This document shows positions 41,731-49,679 of a stretch of DNA of 64,000 nt, in pieces. Under the pieces are notes generated by a model, which worked only from the letters and a program-made list of their open reading frames with translations, was not told the origin of the DNA and did no database searches. Within the stretch, counting starts at the first letter, position 1, and each line of letters starts with the position of its first letter. The translations under genes and the position numbers were made by a program. The stretch is from NCBI RefSeq assembly GCF_047238125.1, contig NZ_JBDFMH010000001.1, positions 3,348,001 to 3,412,000 on the forward strand, written 5' to 3'. This DNA comes from JBDFMH01 sp047238125 (GTDB lineage: Bacteria > Pseudomonadota > Alphaproteobacteria > Sphingomonadales > Sphingomonadaceae).

Positions 41731-43149
41731 TCAGGCCGCGCTGTCGATGCCGAGTTCGCCCAGCTTACGATAAAGGGTGGACCGGCCGATGCCGAGGCGG
41801 CGGGCGACTTCGGTCATCCGTCCGCGATAATGGCCGATCGCCAGCCGGATCACATCGGCCTCGATCGCATCGAGCGAGCGCATATGGCCGTTTGCTTCGA
41901 ACAGAGTGACGCCGGCCCCGCGGGCCAGTGCGGTGGTCGAAGCTTCGCGGCTAAGCGGCGAGGCGGTGGCGATCGCCAGCTGCGGAAAATCGTCGACGGT
42001 CAGCGCATCGCCGTCACACAGCACCGCTGCGCGGAACAGCGCATTCTGGAGCTGGCGGACATTGCCCGGCCAGGCATAGGCCATCAGCAGGCCAAGCGCA
42101 TGATCGGTGATGCCAAGCGGGCGCATGCCGGGCTGGCGCGACACGCGCGCCAATAGATGGCGGGCAAGCGCGGGAATATCGCCCGGGCGATCGCACAGCG
42201 GCGGGATGGTGAGCTGGACGACGGCAAGCCGGTAATAAAGGTCCTCGCGGAACTGGCCGTCAGCGATCTCGTCGGCAAGCGTACGATTGGTGGCGGCGAT
42301 CACGCGTACATCGACCGTTGTCGGCCGGCGCGCGCCGATCGGCTGGACCTCGCCCGACTGCAACACGCGCAGCAGCTTGACCTGCGCATCGAGCGGCAAT
42401 TCGCCGATCTCATCGAGGAACAGGGTGCCGCCGTCGGCCTGCGCGAAGCGACCGATATGGCGATCGAATGCGCCGGTAAAGGCCCCGCGTTCGTGGCCGA
42501 ACAGCTCGCTTTCGATCAGGTTGGCGGGAATCGCACCACAATTGACGACTACCATCGGCTTGCGCGCGCGCGGCGATGCCGCATGGATCGCCTGCGCGAC
42601 GACCTCCTTGCCGGTACCACTGGCGCCCTCGATCAGCACCGGCACGCGGGCGCGGGCCGCCTTGGCCGCGACGGCCAGTGCGGCGCGGAAATTGGGGGCA
42701 GAGCCGACAATCTCGTCGAAGCCCAATCGCTCGTCGATCTTTTCGCTGAGCGGGCGCAGCTCACCCGACGCGCGACCGCGATCGGATGCCGCATCCAGGG
42801 CCGCAAGCAACCGGTCGGACGCGATCGGCTTGACCAGGAAATCGGTGGCGCCGGCGCGCATCGCGGCGACGGCATTGCCGACCGACGAGCTGGCGGTGAG
42901 CAGCAGGATCGGCAGATCGGGATGCTGGCCGCGCAATTCGGTGACGAGCGCGGCAGCATCGGGCGCGGGCTGCCAGCTGTCGATCAGTATGGCATCGACC
43001 GCGCCATCGGCCAGCAAACCCGCGATCGCTCCGCGATCGGCGGCCCGGCGGGTGCGCCAGCCGGCGCGCGCCGCGATCGCCGACACCAGCCGCGCCTGCG
43101 CGGGCTCGTCGTCGATCAGCAGCAAGGTTCGCGTCGCATCACGCGGCAT
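41731..43149 (-). CDS. Sigma-54-dependent response regulator (NtrC family)
   Basis: 472 residues from ATG 43149. The receiver domain has LLLIDDEPAQAR (acidic pair), phospho-acceptor region DAILIDSW, and the Lys in FLVKPI. The AAA+ domain has Walker A EGASGTGKE, the sigma-54 contact loop GAFTGA, and Walker B GGTLFLDEIGEL. The C-terminal Fis-type helix-turn-helix is EVARRLGIGRSTLYRKLGELG. It would activate sigma-54 promoters after phosphorylation. No histidine kinase lies next to it. Starts at 43179 and 43161 are also in frame. Confidence 0.92.
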   Translation of the reverse strand: MPRDATRTLLLIDDEPAQARLVSAIAARAGWRTRRAADRGAIAGLLADGAVDAILIDSWQPAPDAAALVTELRGQHPDLPILLLTASSSVGNAVAAMRAGATDFLVKPIASDRLLAALDAASDRGRASGELRPLSEKIDERLGFDEIVGSAPNFRAALAVAAKAARARVPVLIEGASGTGKEVVAQAIHAASPRARKPMVVVNCGAIPANLIESELFGHERGAFTGAFDRHIGRFAQADGGTLFLDEIGELPLDAQVKLLRVLQSGEVQPIGARRPTTVDVRVIAATNRTLADEIADGQFREDLYYRLAVVQLTIPPLCDRPGDIPALARHLLARVSRQPGMRPLGITDHALGLLMAYAWPGNVRQLQNALFRAAVLCDGDALTVDDFPQLAIATASPLSREASTTALARGAGVTLFEANGHMRSLDAIEADVIRLAIGHYRGRMTEVARRLGIGRSTLYRKLGELGIDSAA

Positions 43150-43394
43150 GGAAATCCCCATCTGTGGAACCTGCTTCATAATGGTGCCAGGTAAAAGCCG
43201 ACTTAAGCGGGATTCGCTATGACTGGTGTCACTTACAGTCGAGTTCAGTGTTTGCGGGCTACAAATGGTTCCGCAAGCGCGAAGGCCTCGCACGCAACCG
43301 CAAAATCGCCGGTTCGCCTCGCTTAAGTGTGGGGGTTGAGCGCGGGGGCGCGCCCGGTTAGGGACAGCGAACCGGGGGCGAAATGGGGATGATC

Positions 43395-43529
43395 ATGGCG
43401 AACGAGACCACGGGCATGGATTACAAGGCGCATGAGGGCACCTATGGCGGCTTCCTCTCGCTCCTTAAGATCGGCACGGTCATCACCGTCATCCTGACGG
43501 CGATCGTCGTGCTGCTCATCGCCAACTAG
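43395..43529 (+). CDS. aa3-type cytochrome c oxidase subunit IV
   Basis: 44 residues, too short for most gene finders. MDYKAHEGTYGGFLSLLKIG matches the conserved start of the bacterial aa3 oxidase subunit IV, followed by a single membrane helix (TVITVILTAIVVLLIAN). ATG 43395 is preceded by GGGG six bases upstream; ATG 43389 is also possible. It precedes pntAA by 11 bp and is likely co-transcribed, an arrangement I associate with sphingomonads. Confidence 0.88.
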   Translation: MANETTGMDYKAHEGTYGGFLSLLKIGTVITVILTAIVVLLIAN

Positions 43530-43540
43530 GCGGGGCGGCC

Positions 43541-44662
43541 GTGAAGATCGCGGTTCTACGCGAAACCGCTGCCGGCGAACGTCGTGTCGCCGCGACGCCC
43601 GAGACGGTGAAGAAGTTCATCGGGCTTGGCGCGACCGTGGCTGTGGAAAGCGGTGCGGGCACCCATGCGTCTATCGACGATGCGGCCTATGCGGCCGCAG
43701 GCGCGGCCGTAGGCGACCGGGCGGCCACCATCGCCGATGCCGATATCCTGCTGGGCGTGGCGGGCCCCGATCCGCAGACACTGGCCGGGGTCAAGCCGGG
43801 CGCATGGCTGGCGGCGGGCCTTAACCCGTTCGGCGATCGCGCGCGGATCGATCAATATGCCGGGCTCGGCGTCGAGGCGCTGGCGATGGAATTCATGCCG
43901 CGCATCACCCGTGCGCAATCGATGGATATCCTGTCGTCGCAATCGAACCTCGCCGGCTACAAGGCGGTGCTGGACGCCGCGTCCGAATATGGCCGCGCGT
44001 TCCCGATGATGATGACGGCGGCGGGCACGGTTTCGGCCGCCAAGCTGTTCGTGATGGGCGTCGGCGTGGCCGGGCTGCAGGCGATCGCCACCGGCCGCCG
44101 GCTCGGCGCGCAGGTTTCCGCCACCGATGTGCGATCCGCCACGAAGGAGCAGATCCTGTCGCTGGGTGCCAAGCCGATCTTCGTTGAAAATGTCGCAGGG
44201 ATCGAGGGCGAAGGTTCGGGCGGCTACGCGACCGAGATGTCGGACGAGTACAAGGCCGCGCAGGCGGAGCTCGTCTCCAGCCACATCGCCAAGCAGGATA
44301 TCGTCATCACGACCGCGCTGATCCCGGGGCGGCCCGCGCCGCGGCTGATCAGCGATACGCAGATCGCGACGATGAAGCCGGGATCGGTGATCGTCGACTT
44401 GGCGGTCGAGAGCGGCGGCAATGTCGAGGGTTCGGTTGCTGGAGAAGTCGTCGAGCGGCATGGCGTGAAGATCGTCGGCCACCGCAACGTCGCATCGCGG
44501 CTGGCAGCGGACGCATCCGCGCTGTTCGCGCGCAACCATTTCAACTTCCTCTCCGCTTTCTGGAACAAGGAAACCGGCGGCCCGGTGCTCGACGAGGAGA
44601 TCGGCGACGCGGTGCGACTGACCAAGGGCGGCCAGGTGGTGAATGCGAGGTTGCTCGGATGA
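43541..44662 (+). CDS. pntAA: NAD(P)+ transhydrogenase subunit alpha 1 (NAD-binding)
   Basis: 373 residues from GTG 43541. Domain I of proton-translocating transhydrogenase: KIAVLRETAAGERRVAATPE, GAGTHASIDDAAYAAAGA, PRITRAQSMDILSSQSNLAGYKAV with the conserved RxQ and SSQ loop, and VMGVGVAGLQAIATGRRLGA for NAD binding. With pntAB and pntB it couples hydride transfer from NADH to NADP+ to proton entry. Split alpha subunits are typical of Alphaproteobacteria. It overlaps the next small gene by four bases. Confidence 0.95.
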   Translation: MKIAVLRETAAGERRVAATPETVKKFIGLGATVAVESGAGTHASIDDAAYAAAGAAVGDRAATIADADILLGVAGPDPQTLAGVKPGAWLAAGLNPFGDRARIDQYAGLGVEALAMEFMPRITRAQSMDILSSQSNLAGYKAVLDAASEYGRAFPMMMTAAGTVSAAKLFVMGVGVAGLQAIATGRRLGAQVSATDVRSATKEQILSLGAKPIFVENVAGIEGEGSGGYATEMSDEYKAAQAELVSSHIAKQDIVITTALIPGRPAPRLISDTQIATMKPGSVIVDLAVESGGNVEGSVAGEVVERHGVKIVGHRNVASRLAADASALFARNHFNFLSAFWNKETGGPVLDEEIGDAVRLTKGGQVVNARLLG

Positions 44663-45024
44663 TCGGGCTGCTGGCTGCGGCTGCGGCTGCGGTTGCGCCG
44701 GCGGCCACGCCGTTGCCGGCCGAAATCGCAGCGATGGCCGGCCGCTGGACGGTCGATCTGCGGCCCAAGTTTTCGGATCCGCCCTACAGCCAGCCGATGA
44801 TCATCGCGATCGCGCCGGACCGGGTAGTGACTGGGTCCTTCTACAACAGCGAGATCCTGGCGGGCCGCGCCGGGCGGGGGCAGGATCGCGCGTGTGTCGC
44901 GTTCCGCACCACCGACGGCAAGGGCATGTACCATACGTCGGCTTGCCTGGTGGAAGGCAAGATGATCGGACAAACCTGGGCAGAGGGGCGTGAATTCGTG
45001 CTGCCCTGGACAGCGGAGCGCTAG
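44659..45024 (+). CDS. Exported hypothetical protein inside the pnt cluster
   Basis: 121 residues. A short Ala-rich signal peptide (MIGLLAAAAAAVAPAATP) precedes a lipocalin-like or similar beta domain: MAGRWTVDLRPKFSDPPYSQP, MIIAIAPDRVVTGSFYNSEI, ACVAFRTTDGKGMYHTSACL, MIGQTWAEGREFVLPW. No family assigned. ATG overlaps the pntAA stop and its end is one base from the pntAB start, so it is translated as part of the transhydrogenase operon. Confidence 0.75.
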   Translation: MIGLLAAAAAAVAPAATPLPAEIAAMAGRWTVDLRPKFSDPPYSQPMIIAIAPDRVVTGSFYNSEILAGRAGRGQDRACVAFRTTDGKGMYHTSACLVEGKMIGQTWAEGREFVLPWTAER

Positions 45025-45025
45025 C

Positions 45026-45319
45026 ATGGACTTTATCTCGATCCTGTCGATCTTCGTGCTGGCCTGCTTCGTCGGCTATTACGTCGTGTGGTCGGTCACG
45101 CCTGCGCTGCACACGCCGCTGATGGCGGTGACGAACGCGATCTCGAGCGTGATCATCGTCGGCGCGCTGATCGCGAGCGCAGCCAGCGGCATTGGCGGCG
45201 AAGGCACGACATCGAAATGGCTGGGGCTGCTGGCGGTGGTTCTGGCCAGCGTCAACATCTTCGGCGGCTTCGCGGTCACCGCGCGTATGCTGGCGATGTA
45301 CAAGAAGAAGGCGAAGTAA
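45026..45319 (+). CDS. pntAB: NAD(P)+ transhydrogenase subunit alpha 2
   Basis: 97 residues forming the membrane part of the alpha subunit: about three helices, including SVTPALHTPLMAVTNAISSVIIVGAL and VLASVNIFGGFAVTARMLAMYKKK. The conserved HTPLMS-like and NIFGGF motifs identify it. ATG 45026 follows the exported protein's stop by one base. The 105-bp gap to pntB has no gene. Confidence 0.95.
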   Translation: MDFISILSIFVLACFVGYYVVWSVTPALHTPLMAVTNAISSVIIVGALIASAASGIGGEGTTSKWLGLLAVVLASVNIFGGFAVTARMLAMYKKKAK

Positions 45320-45424
45320 GCGTCGCCCCTGCGCTGGCAGGGGCCCAAGACTGGCCGGCTCGCCAAGCGATAGAGCCACGGGCTGCCGGCTTGGCCGCAG
45401 CGACGGGATTTGGGGGGAATTCGA

Positions 45425-46918
45425 ATGCATGACGCCGTTGCCGCCACGCCCGCCTGGGCTGCGCTCGCCTATCTGATCGCAGGCGTCTGCTTCATCATCG
45501 CGCTGCGCGGACTGTCCAGCCCGACCACATCGCAGCGCGGCAACCGCGCGGGCATGATCGGCATGACGATCGCGGTTCTGACCACGCTCGCGACGCACAT
45601 CCCGGCGATGCCGATCAGCGGCGATGGCTATGGCGGCAATGGCTATGGCCCCGATTCGGCAGGCATGGCGCTGATCCTGGCGGCGATCGCGATCGGCGCG
45701 GTGATAGGCATCGTGACGGCGCGGCGGATCGCGATGACGGCGATGCCCCAGCTCGTCGCCGCGTTCCACTCGCTGGTGGGCCTGGCCGCGGTGCTGGTGG
45801 CGGCAGCCGCCTATCTGAACCCCGTGGCGTTCGGCATCGCGGACCCTGCGGTGGTGGATTCGGCCGGCCGCGCGCTGATCCATTCGGTCAGCCGGATCGA
45901 GATGGGGCTCGGCATCGCGATCGGTGCGATCACTTTCTCCGGCTCCGTCATCGCCTTCCTGAAGCTGAACGGCAATATGGGCGGCAAGCCGATCATGCTG
46001 CCCGGCCGCCATGTCATCAATCTGGGGGTGCTGGCCGGCATTCTGGGCCTGGTCGCCTATTTTCTGACCGACCAGAGCCCGTGGGCGTTCTGGACGATCA
46101 CGGCGCTGAGCTTCGCGATCGGTTTCCTGCTGATCATCCCGATCGGCGGCGCGGATATGCCGGTCGTGGTGTCGATGCTGAACAGCTATTCGGGCTGGGC
46201 GGCGGCGGCGATGGGCTTCACGCTGCAGAATTCGGCGATGATCATCACAGGCGCGCTGGTCGGATCGTCGGGTGCGATCCTGAGCTACATCATGTGTCGC
46301 GCAATGAACCGCAGCTTCATCAGCGTGATCGCGGGCGGGTTCGGCGCGGCCGATGCCGGCGGCGCGGCGGCGGCGGCGACGGACCGGCCGTGGAAGCGTG
46401 GCAGCGCCGAGGATGCGGCGTTCCTGATGCAACAGGCCGAACAGGTGATCATCGTACCTGGTTACGGCATGGCCGTTGCCCAGGCACAGCACGCGCTGCG
46501 CGAGATGGGCGATATCCTGAAGAAGGAAGGCGTGAAGGTGAAATACGCCATCCATCCGGTGGCAGGGCGTATGCCCGGGCATATGAACGTGCTGCTGGCC
46601 GAAGCGAACGTGCCTTATGACGAGGTGTTCGAGCTGGAGGATATCAACGGCGAATTCGCGCAGAGCGACGTGGCGTTCGTGATCGGCGCCAACGACGTGA
46701 CCAACCCGGCCGCCAAGACCGACAAGACGTCGCCGATCTACGGCATGCCCGTCCTGGATGTGGAGAAGGCCAAGACCGTGCTGTTCGTGAAGCGGTCGAT
46801 GGGCGGCGTCGGCTATGCCGGTGTCGACAACGACGTGTTCTACATGGACAATACGATGATGCTGCTGGCCGATGCAAAGAAGATGGTCGAGGATATCGTG
46901 AAGGCGATGGCGCACTGA
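45425..46918 (+). CDS. pntB: NAD(P)+ transhydrogenase subunit beta
   Basis: 497 residues from ATG 45425. About nine membrane helices (domain II) come first, with MIGMTIAVLTTLATH, GGADMPVVVSMLNSYSGWAAAAMGF and ALVGSSGAILSYIMCRAMNRSF. The NADP(H)-binding domain III follows, with VIIVPGYGMAVAQAQHAL, KYAIHPVAGRMPGHMNVLLAEA, VIGANDVTNPAA and MPVLDVEKAKTVLFVKRS. Completes the transhydrogenase. Followed by an excellent terminator. Confidence 0.96.
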   Translation: MHDAVAATPAWAALAYLIAGVCFIIALRGLSSPTTSQRGNRAGMIGMTIAVLTTLATHIPAMPISGDGYGGNGYGPDSAGMALILAAIAIGAVIGIVTARRIAMTAMPQLVAAFHSLVGLAAVLVAAAAYLNPVAFGIADPAVVDSAGRALIHSVSRIEMGLGIAIGAITFSGSVIAFLKLNGNMGGKPIMLPGRHVINLGVLAGILGLVAYFLTDQSPWAFWTITALSFAIGFLLIIPIGGADMPVVVSMLNSYSGWAAAAMGFTLQNSAMIITGALVGSSGAILSYIMCRAMNRSFISVIAGGFGAADAGGAAAAATDRPWKRGSAEDAAFLMQQAEQVIIVPGYGMAVAQAQHALREMGDILKKEGVKVKYAIHPVAGRMPGHMNVLLAEANVPYDEVFELEDINGEFAQSDVAFVIGANDVTNPAAKTDKTSPIYGMPVLDVEKAKTVLFVKRSMGGVGYAGVDNDVFYMDNTMMLLADAKKMVEDIVKAMAH

Positions 46919-46925
46919 TCAGGTT

Positions 46926-46950
46926 GGCCCGGGTCGACCCGGGCCTTTTT
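46926..46950 (+). terminator. Intrinsic terminator of the pnt operon
   Basis: GGCCCGGG-TCGA-CCCGGGCC followed by TTTTT, eight bases after the pntB stop. Confidence 0.95.
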
Positions 46951-46988
46951 CTCGCAGCGATCAGACCGCGGTAGTCGTCCGCGCCGGC

Positions 46989-47336
46989 TCAGACGGTGAA
47001 GAAGTCTGCGCGCGGCGTCTCGCTCTCGTCATAGACCGGTTCGGCCTTGTCGAACCGGTATTTCTGTACCGAGAAGCCGGTGATGCCGATTCCGCGGCCG
47101 AGATGGGCGCCCATGTCGCGGTAGGGCTCGCCTGCGAAATGTCCGGCGAGCGCCGCCTCGTCATCCCATTCCTCGAACACCAGGATCCGGCCGGGCTTGG
47201 CTGGATCGACCGCCCAGCTATAGGCGCGGCACCCCGGCTCGGCGAGGGCGGCGGCGATGTGCGGCTGGGCATCGCGCAAAAGCGCGGCCTCGGTGCCGGG
47301 CTCGACATCGATATCGCCCGCGATCATAATTCCCAT
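46989..47336 (-). CDS. Antibiotic biosynthesis monooxygenase (ABM)-like protein
   Basis: 115 residues. The ferredoxin-like ABM fold is suggested by IAGDIDVEPGTEAALLRDAQPHIAAALAEPGCRAYSWAVD and ILVFEEWDDEAALAGHFAGEPYRDM. Such proteins oxidise small aromatics or act as quinol-like dioxygenases; many are simply stress-linked. ATG 47336 has GGAGG five bases upstream; longer starts at 47348 and 47384 are less supported. Confidence 0.8.
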   Translation of the reverse strand: MGIMIAGDIDVEPGTEAALLRDAQPHIAAALAEPGCRAYSWAVDPAKPGRILVFEEWDDEAALAGHFAGEPYRDMGAHLGRGIGITGFSVQKYRFDKAEPVYDESETPRADFFTV

Positions 47337-47463
47337 GTCGGCCTCCATTGTGGATGACCCGGCGTAGCAGAGCCGCGCGACCACCCCTGCTCTCGTTTCG
47401 GCCAGCCGGTTCGCTCGGAGATGAGCCTGATGCTAGGCTGTACGATACGCGAGGGAGATCGAC

Positions 47464-47685
47464 ATGCTGGAGATGAAGCCGCACTGCGAACGCTGCGAGG
47501 TGCCGGTCGCGCCAGACATGGACGGCGCCTTCATCTGCTCGTTCGAATGCACGTTCTGCCGTGATTGCGCAGAAGGGCCATTGGCGATGCGCTGCCCGAA
47601 CTGCGCAGGCCCGCTCGCCCAGCGACCGATGCGTTGCGGCGAAGCCTTGCGCCGCGCGCCCGCTGCTCGCGAGGCGCGCGGCTGA
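47464..47685 (+). CDS. DUF1272 Cys-rich protein
   Basis: 73 residues. Cysteines in CERCEV, CSFECTFCRDCAE and CPNCAGPL follow the DUF1272 pattern, a small zinc-binding family of unknown role. Full length. It converges with the hemerythrin gene, four bases apart. Confidence 0.88.
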   Translation: MLEMKPHCERCEVPVAPDMDGAFICSFECTFCRDCAEGPLAMRCPNCAGPLAQRPMRCGEALRRAPAAREARG

Positions 47686-47689
47686 GCGA

Positions 47690-48256
47690 TCAGTCCCCGA
47701 CGGTCGCGACCTCGTCAGGCTGGGCTTCGCCGGTGCGCCCGAGTTCGCCCTGTTCGGCGATCTGATCGTAGAGTTCAGCCTGGCGCGCGCGCAGCTTTTC
47801 GCCCAGCGCCTCGAGATCGATCTTGCCGGCCTCGTGCGCTTCGGTCGCGTCCTTGAAAAGCTCCTCATCCTCCTCGTCGATATGGTGGATGGTCTCTTCG
47901 CCCAGCACGTGGACCTTGGCGGCGTATAGTTCTTCGGTGCCGACGAGCTGTTCGAGTTCGGCGACGATGCGCTTGCCCGACTGATGCTCGACGATGCCTT
48001 CGTTGACTTCGTCCTCGCCGATGACGGGCTTGAGCGCGGGATAGAGGATTTCCTCTTCGATCGTCATGTGTACGGCCAGCCGCATGCACAGTTCCTGCGC
48101 GATCGGCACGAGATCCTCGCCTTCCGCCGCTTCCGCCTTGTCGAACAGCGTGCGGAAGACATGATGTTCTTCCTTCAGCAGCGCGATCGCCAGCGGGTCC
48201 TTATCGAGGATGCGGTGATCACCCTGGTCGTTGCGAGGCGCATATTTGCCAGACAT
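47690..48256 (-). CDS. Hemerythrin-like domain protein
   Basis: 188 residues. A four-helix bundle with di-iron ligands: KEEHHVFRTLFDK, RLAVHMTIEEEILYPALK, GIVEHQSGKRIV and HVLGEETIHHIDEEDEELF. It binds oxygen or senses it and iron in the cytosol. The C-terminus is an acidic helical extension. ATG 48256. Confidence 0.88.
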   Translation of the reverse strand: MSGKYAPRNDQGDHRILDKDPLAIALLKEEHHVFRTLFDKAEAAEGEDLVPIAQELCMRLAVHMTIEEEILYPALKPVIGEDEVNEGIVEHQSGKRIVAELEQLVGTEELYAAKVHVLGEETIHHIDEEDEELFKDATEAHEAGKIDLEALGEKLRARQAELYDQIAEQGELGRTGEAQPDEVATVGD

Positions 48257-48447
48257 GAGCTTGATCTCCCGTTGTCGGCCAAGGAACGGCGGGCGCGAGG
48301 CGCGGTTCCCGCCAGCCTGATCTGATCCATTCCGGATCGATTGCCGAGGCCGGGGATCTTATCCCGCCAGAATGGAGCCGATCTGGACTGTCCGTCCGAG
48401 GGCGGATAGGCAGAGTGCACAGAACACAAGCGGAACAGGGATGACCT

Positions 48448-49344
48448 ATGCTAAGCGAGCATGACGGGTTGCTGGATCTGCGCGCGACCGTGCTGATCAT
48501 TGGCGGGGAAGCGTCCGATACCGACGCGGTGACGGCCGCGGGTGCGCGCGGCGTGCGGTGCGGCGCAGATGATTTGATCGCCGACCCGGACTTGCTGCCG
48601 CTCGCCGATGCAGTGCTGCTGACGCTGGGTGAAGAAGGCCTGGCGGACGACCGGCTGGCGCAAGCGCTAGCGAGGTTGGGCCGACCGGTCGTCGCCTGCC
48701 TGCCGCGTGACGCGATCGACCGCGCGACTGCGCTGCTGGCAATCGAGCGCTGTACTCTGCTCTGCGATCCCGATCCCGTGGAATGCGCGGCGGCGCTGAG
48801 CCTGGCGCTGATCGATCCGGGGACCCATCTGAACGATGTCGCTTCCGGCGCAGAGGCGGCGAGGCTGCGCCAGTTGAGCGAGGAGGTCAGCCGGATCGCG
48901 CGGGTGCTGGCGGGGCTTTCGGGTGAACGAGCCGGCGGGGGTGCGATCATGCCACGCGCCTCGATACCGACGCCTGATCCGCTGGCCGAGCGGTCGCTGG
49001 ACGCAAACGCGATTCGCGCGATGCTGCGGGCGCGGCGGTTGCGCGCACATTATTTCGATTCGGAACTGTTCGCCGACCCCGCCTGGGATATGCTGCTGGA
49101 CCTGATGGCGGCGCGGATCGAGCGACGGCCGGTTTCCGTATCCAGCCTGTGCATCGCCGCCGCAGTGCCATCCACCACCGCACTGCGCTGGATCAAGGCG
49201 CTGACCGACCAGGGGCTGCTGCGCCGTGTGCCCGACCCGCGCGATGCCAGGCGGGTGTTCATCGAACTGGACGATGCCAGCGCGGGTGCGATGGCGCGCT
49301 GCCTGGCCGCGATGTTCGCGGCAGCGCCCGGCGGCGTTGCCTGA
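48448..49344 (+). CDS. Two-domain regulator-like protein with MarR-type winged helix
   Basis: 298 residues. The first 130 residues resemble a receiver-like alpha/beta fold (TVLIIGGEASDTDAVTAAGA, DAVLLTLGEEGLAD) but lack a clear phospho-acceptor pattern. The C-terminal part, from about 200, is a winged helix: LDLMAARIERRPVSVSSLCIAAAVPSTTALRWIKALTDQGLLRRVPDPRDARRVFIEL read in pieces. It is a sphingomonad-type transcription regulator of unknown target. A tRNA-Val follows 44 bp downstream. Confidence 0.75.
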   Translation: MLSEHDGLLDLRATVLIIGGEASDTDAVTAAGARGVRCGADDLIADPDLLPLADAVLLTLGEEGLADDRLAQALARLGRPVVACLPRDAIDRATALLAIERCTLLCDPDPVECAAALSLALIDPGTHLNDVASGAEAARLRQLSEEVSRIARVLAGLSGERAGGGAIMPRASIPTPDPLAERSLDANAIRAMLRARRLRAHYFDSELFADPAWDMLLDLMAARIERRPVSVSSLCIAAAVPSTTALRWIKALTDQGLLRRVPDPRDARRVFIELDDASAGAMARCLAAMFAAAPGGVA

Positions 49345-49388
49345 CGGGCTTGCCGCGCGCGTCTGGGAATGGCATCGGCTGCCGGCGT

Positions 49389-49463
49389 GGGCGGTTAGCT
49401 CAGCGGTAGAGCGTCTCGTTTACACCGAGAGGGTCGGCGGTTCGATCCCGTCACCGCCCACCA
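49389..49463 (+). tRNA. tRNA-Val (anticodon TAC)
   Basis: 75 nt with encoded CCA. Acceptor GGGCGGT/ACCGCCC, D arm with AGCTCAGCGGTAGAGC, anticodon stem TCTCG/CGAGA with loop TTTACAC (anticodon TAC), T loop GTTCGATCC. Confidence 0.97.
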
Positions 49464-49679
49464 CGCACCTTGCCCGGCGTAGTCCAAAGTGGTGCGGCTC
49501 CGGGGTGTCTGGTGCTGCTGCAAGCGATCGACCTGCACAGCTGGCGCGGGAAAGACGATCTCCGCGTTCCCGCAAGGCCTACGCGTGCGAACAGTTCGCT
49601 CTTCTTTCGCACGTTGGCGGCTTGCCAAGTCCCGGCGAATAAAGCCTAAAGCTGGGCGGAGACCGCTGGGGGGATCCAC

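Noticed and set aside
44801..46915. 704-codon open frame on the minus strand
   Set aside because: It is antisense to the pntAB and pntB genes, with a His/Arg-rich composition and no domain.
49395..49679. Short open frame over the tRNA-Val gene (minus strand)
   Set aside because: The GSNRRPSRCKRDALPLS string is the tRNA gene translated on the wrong strand.
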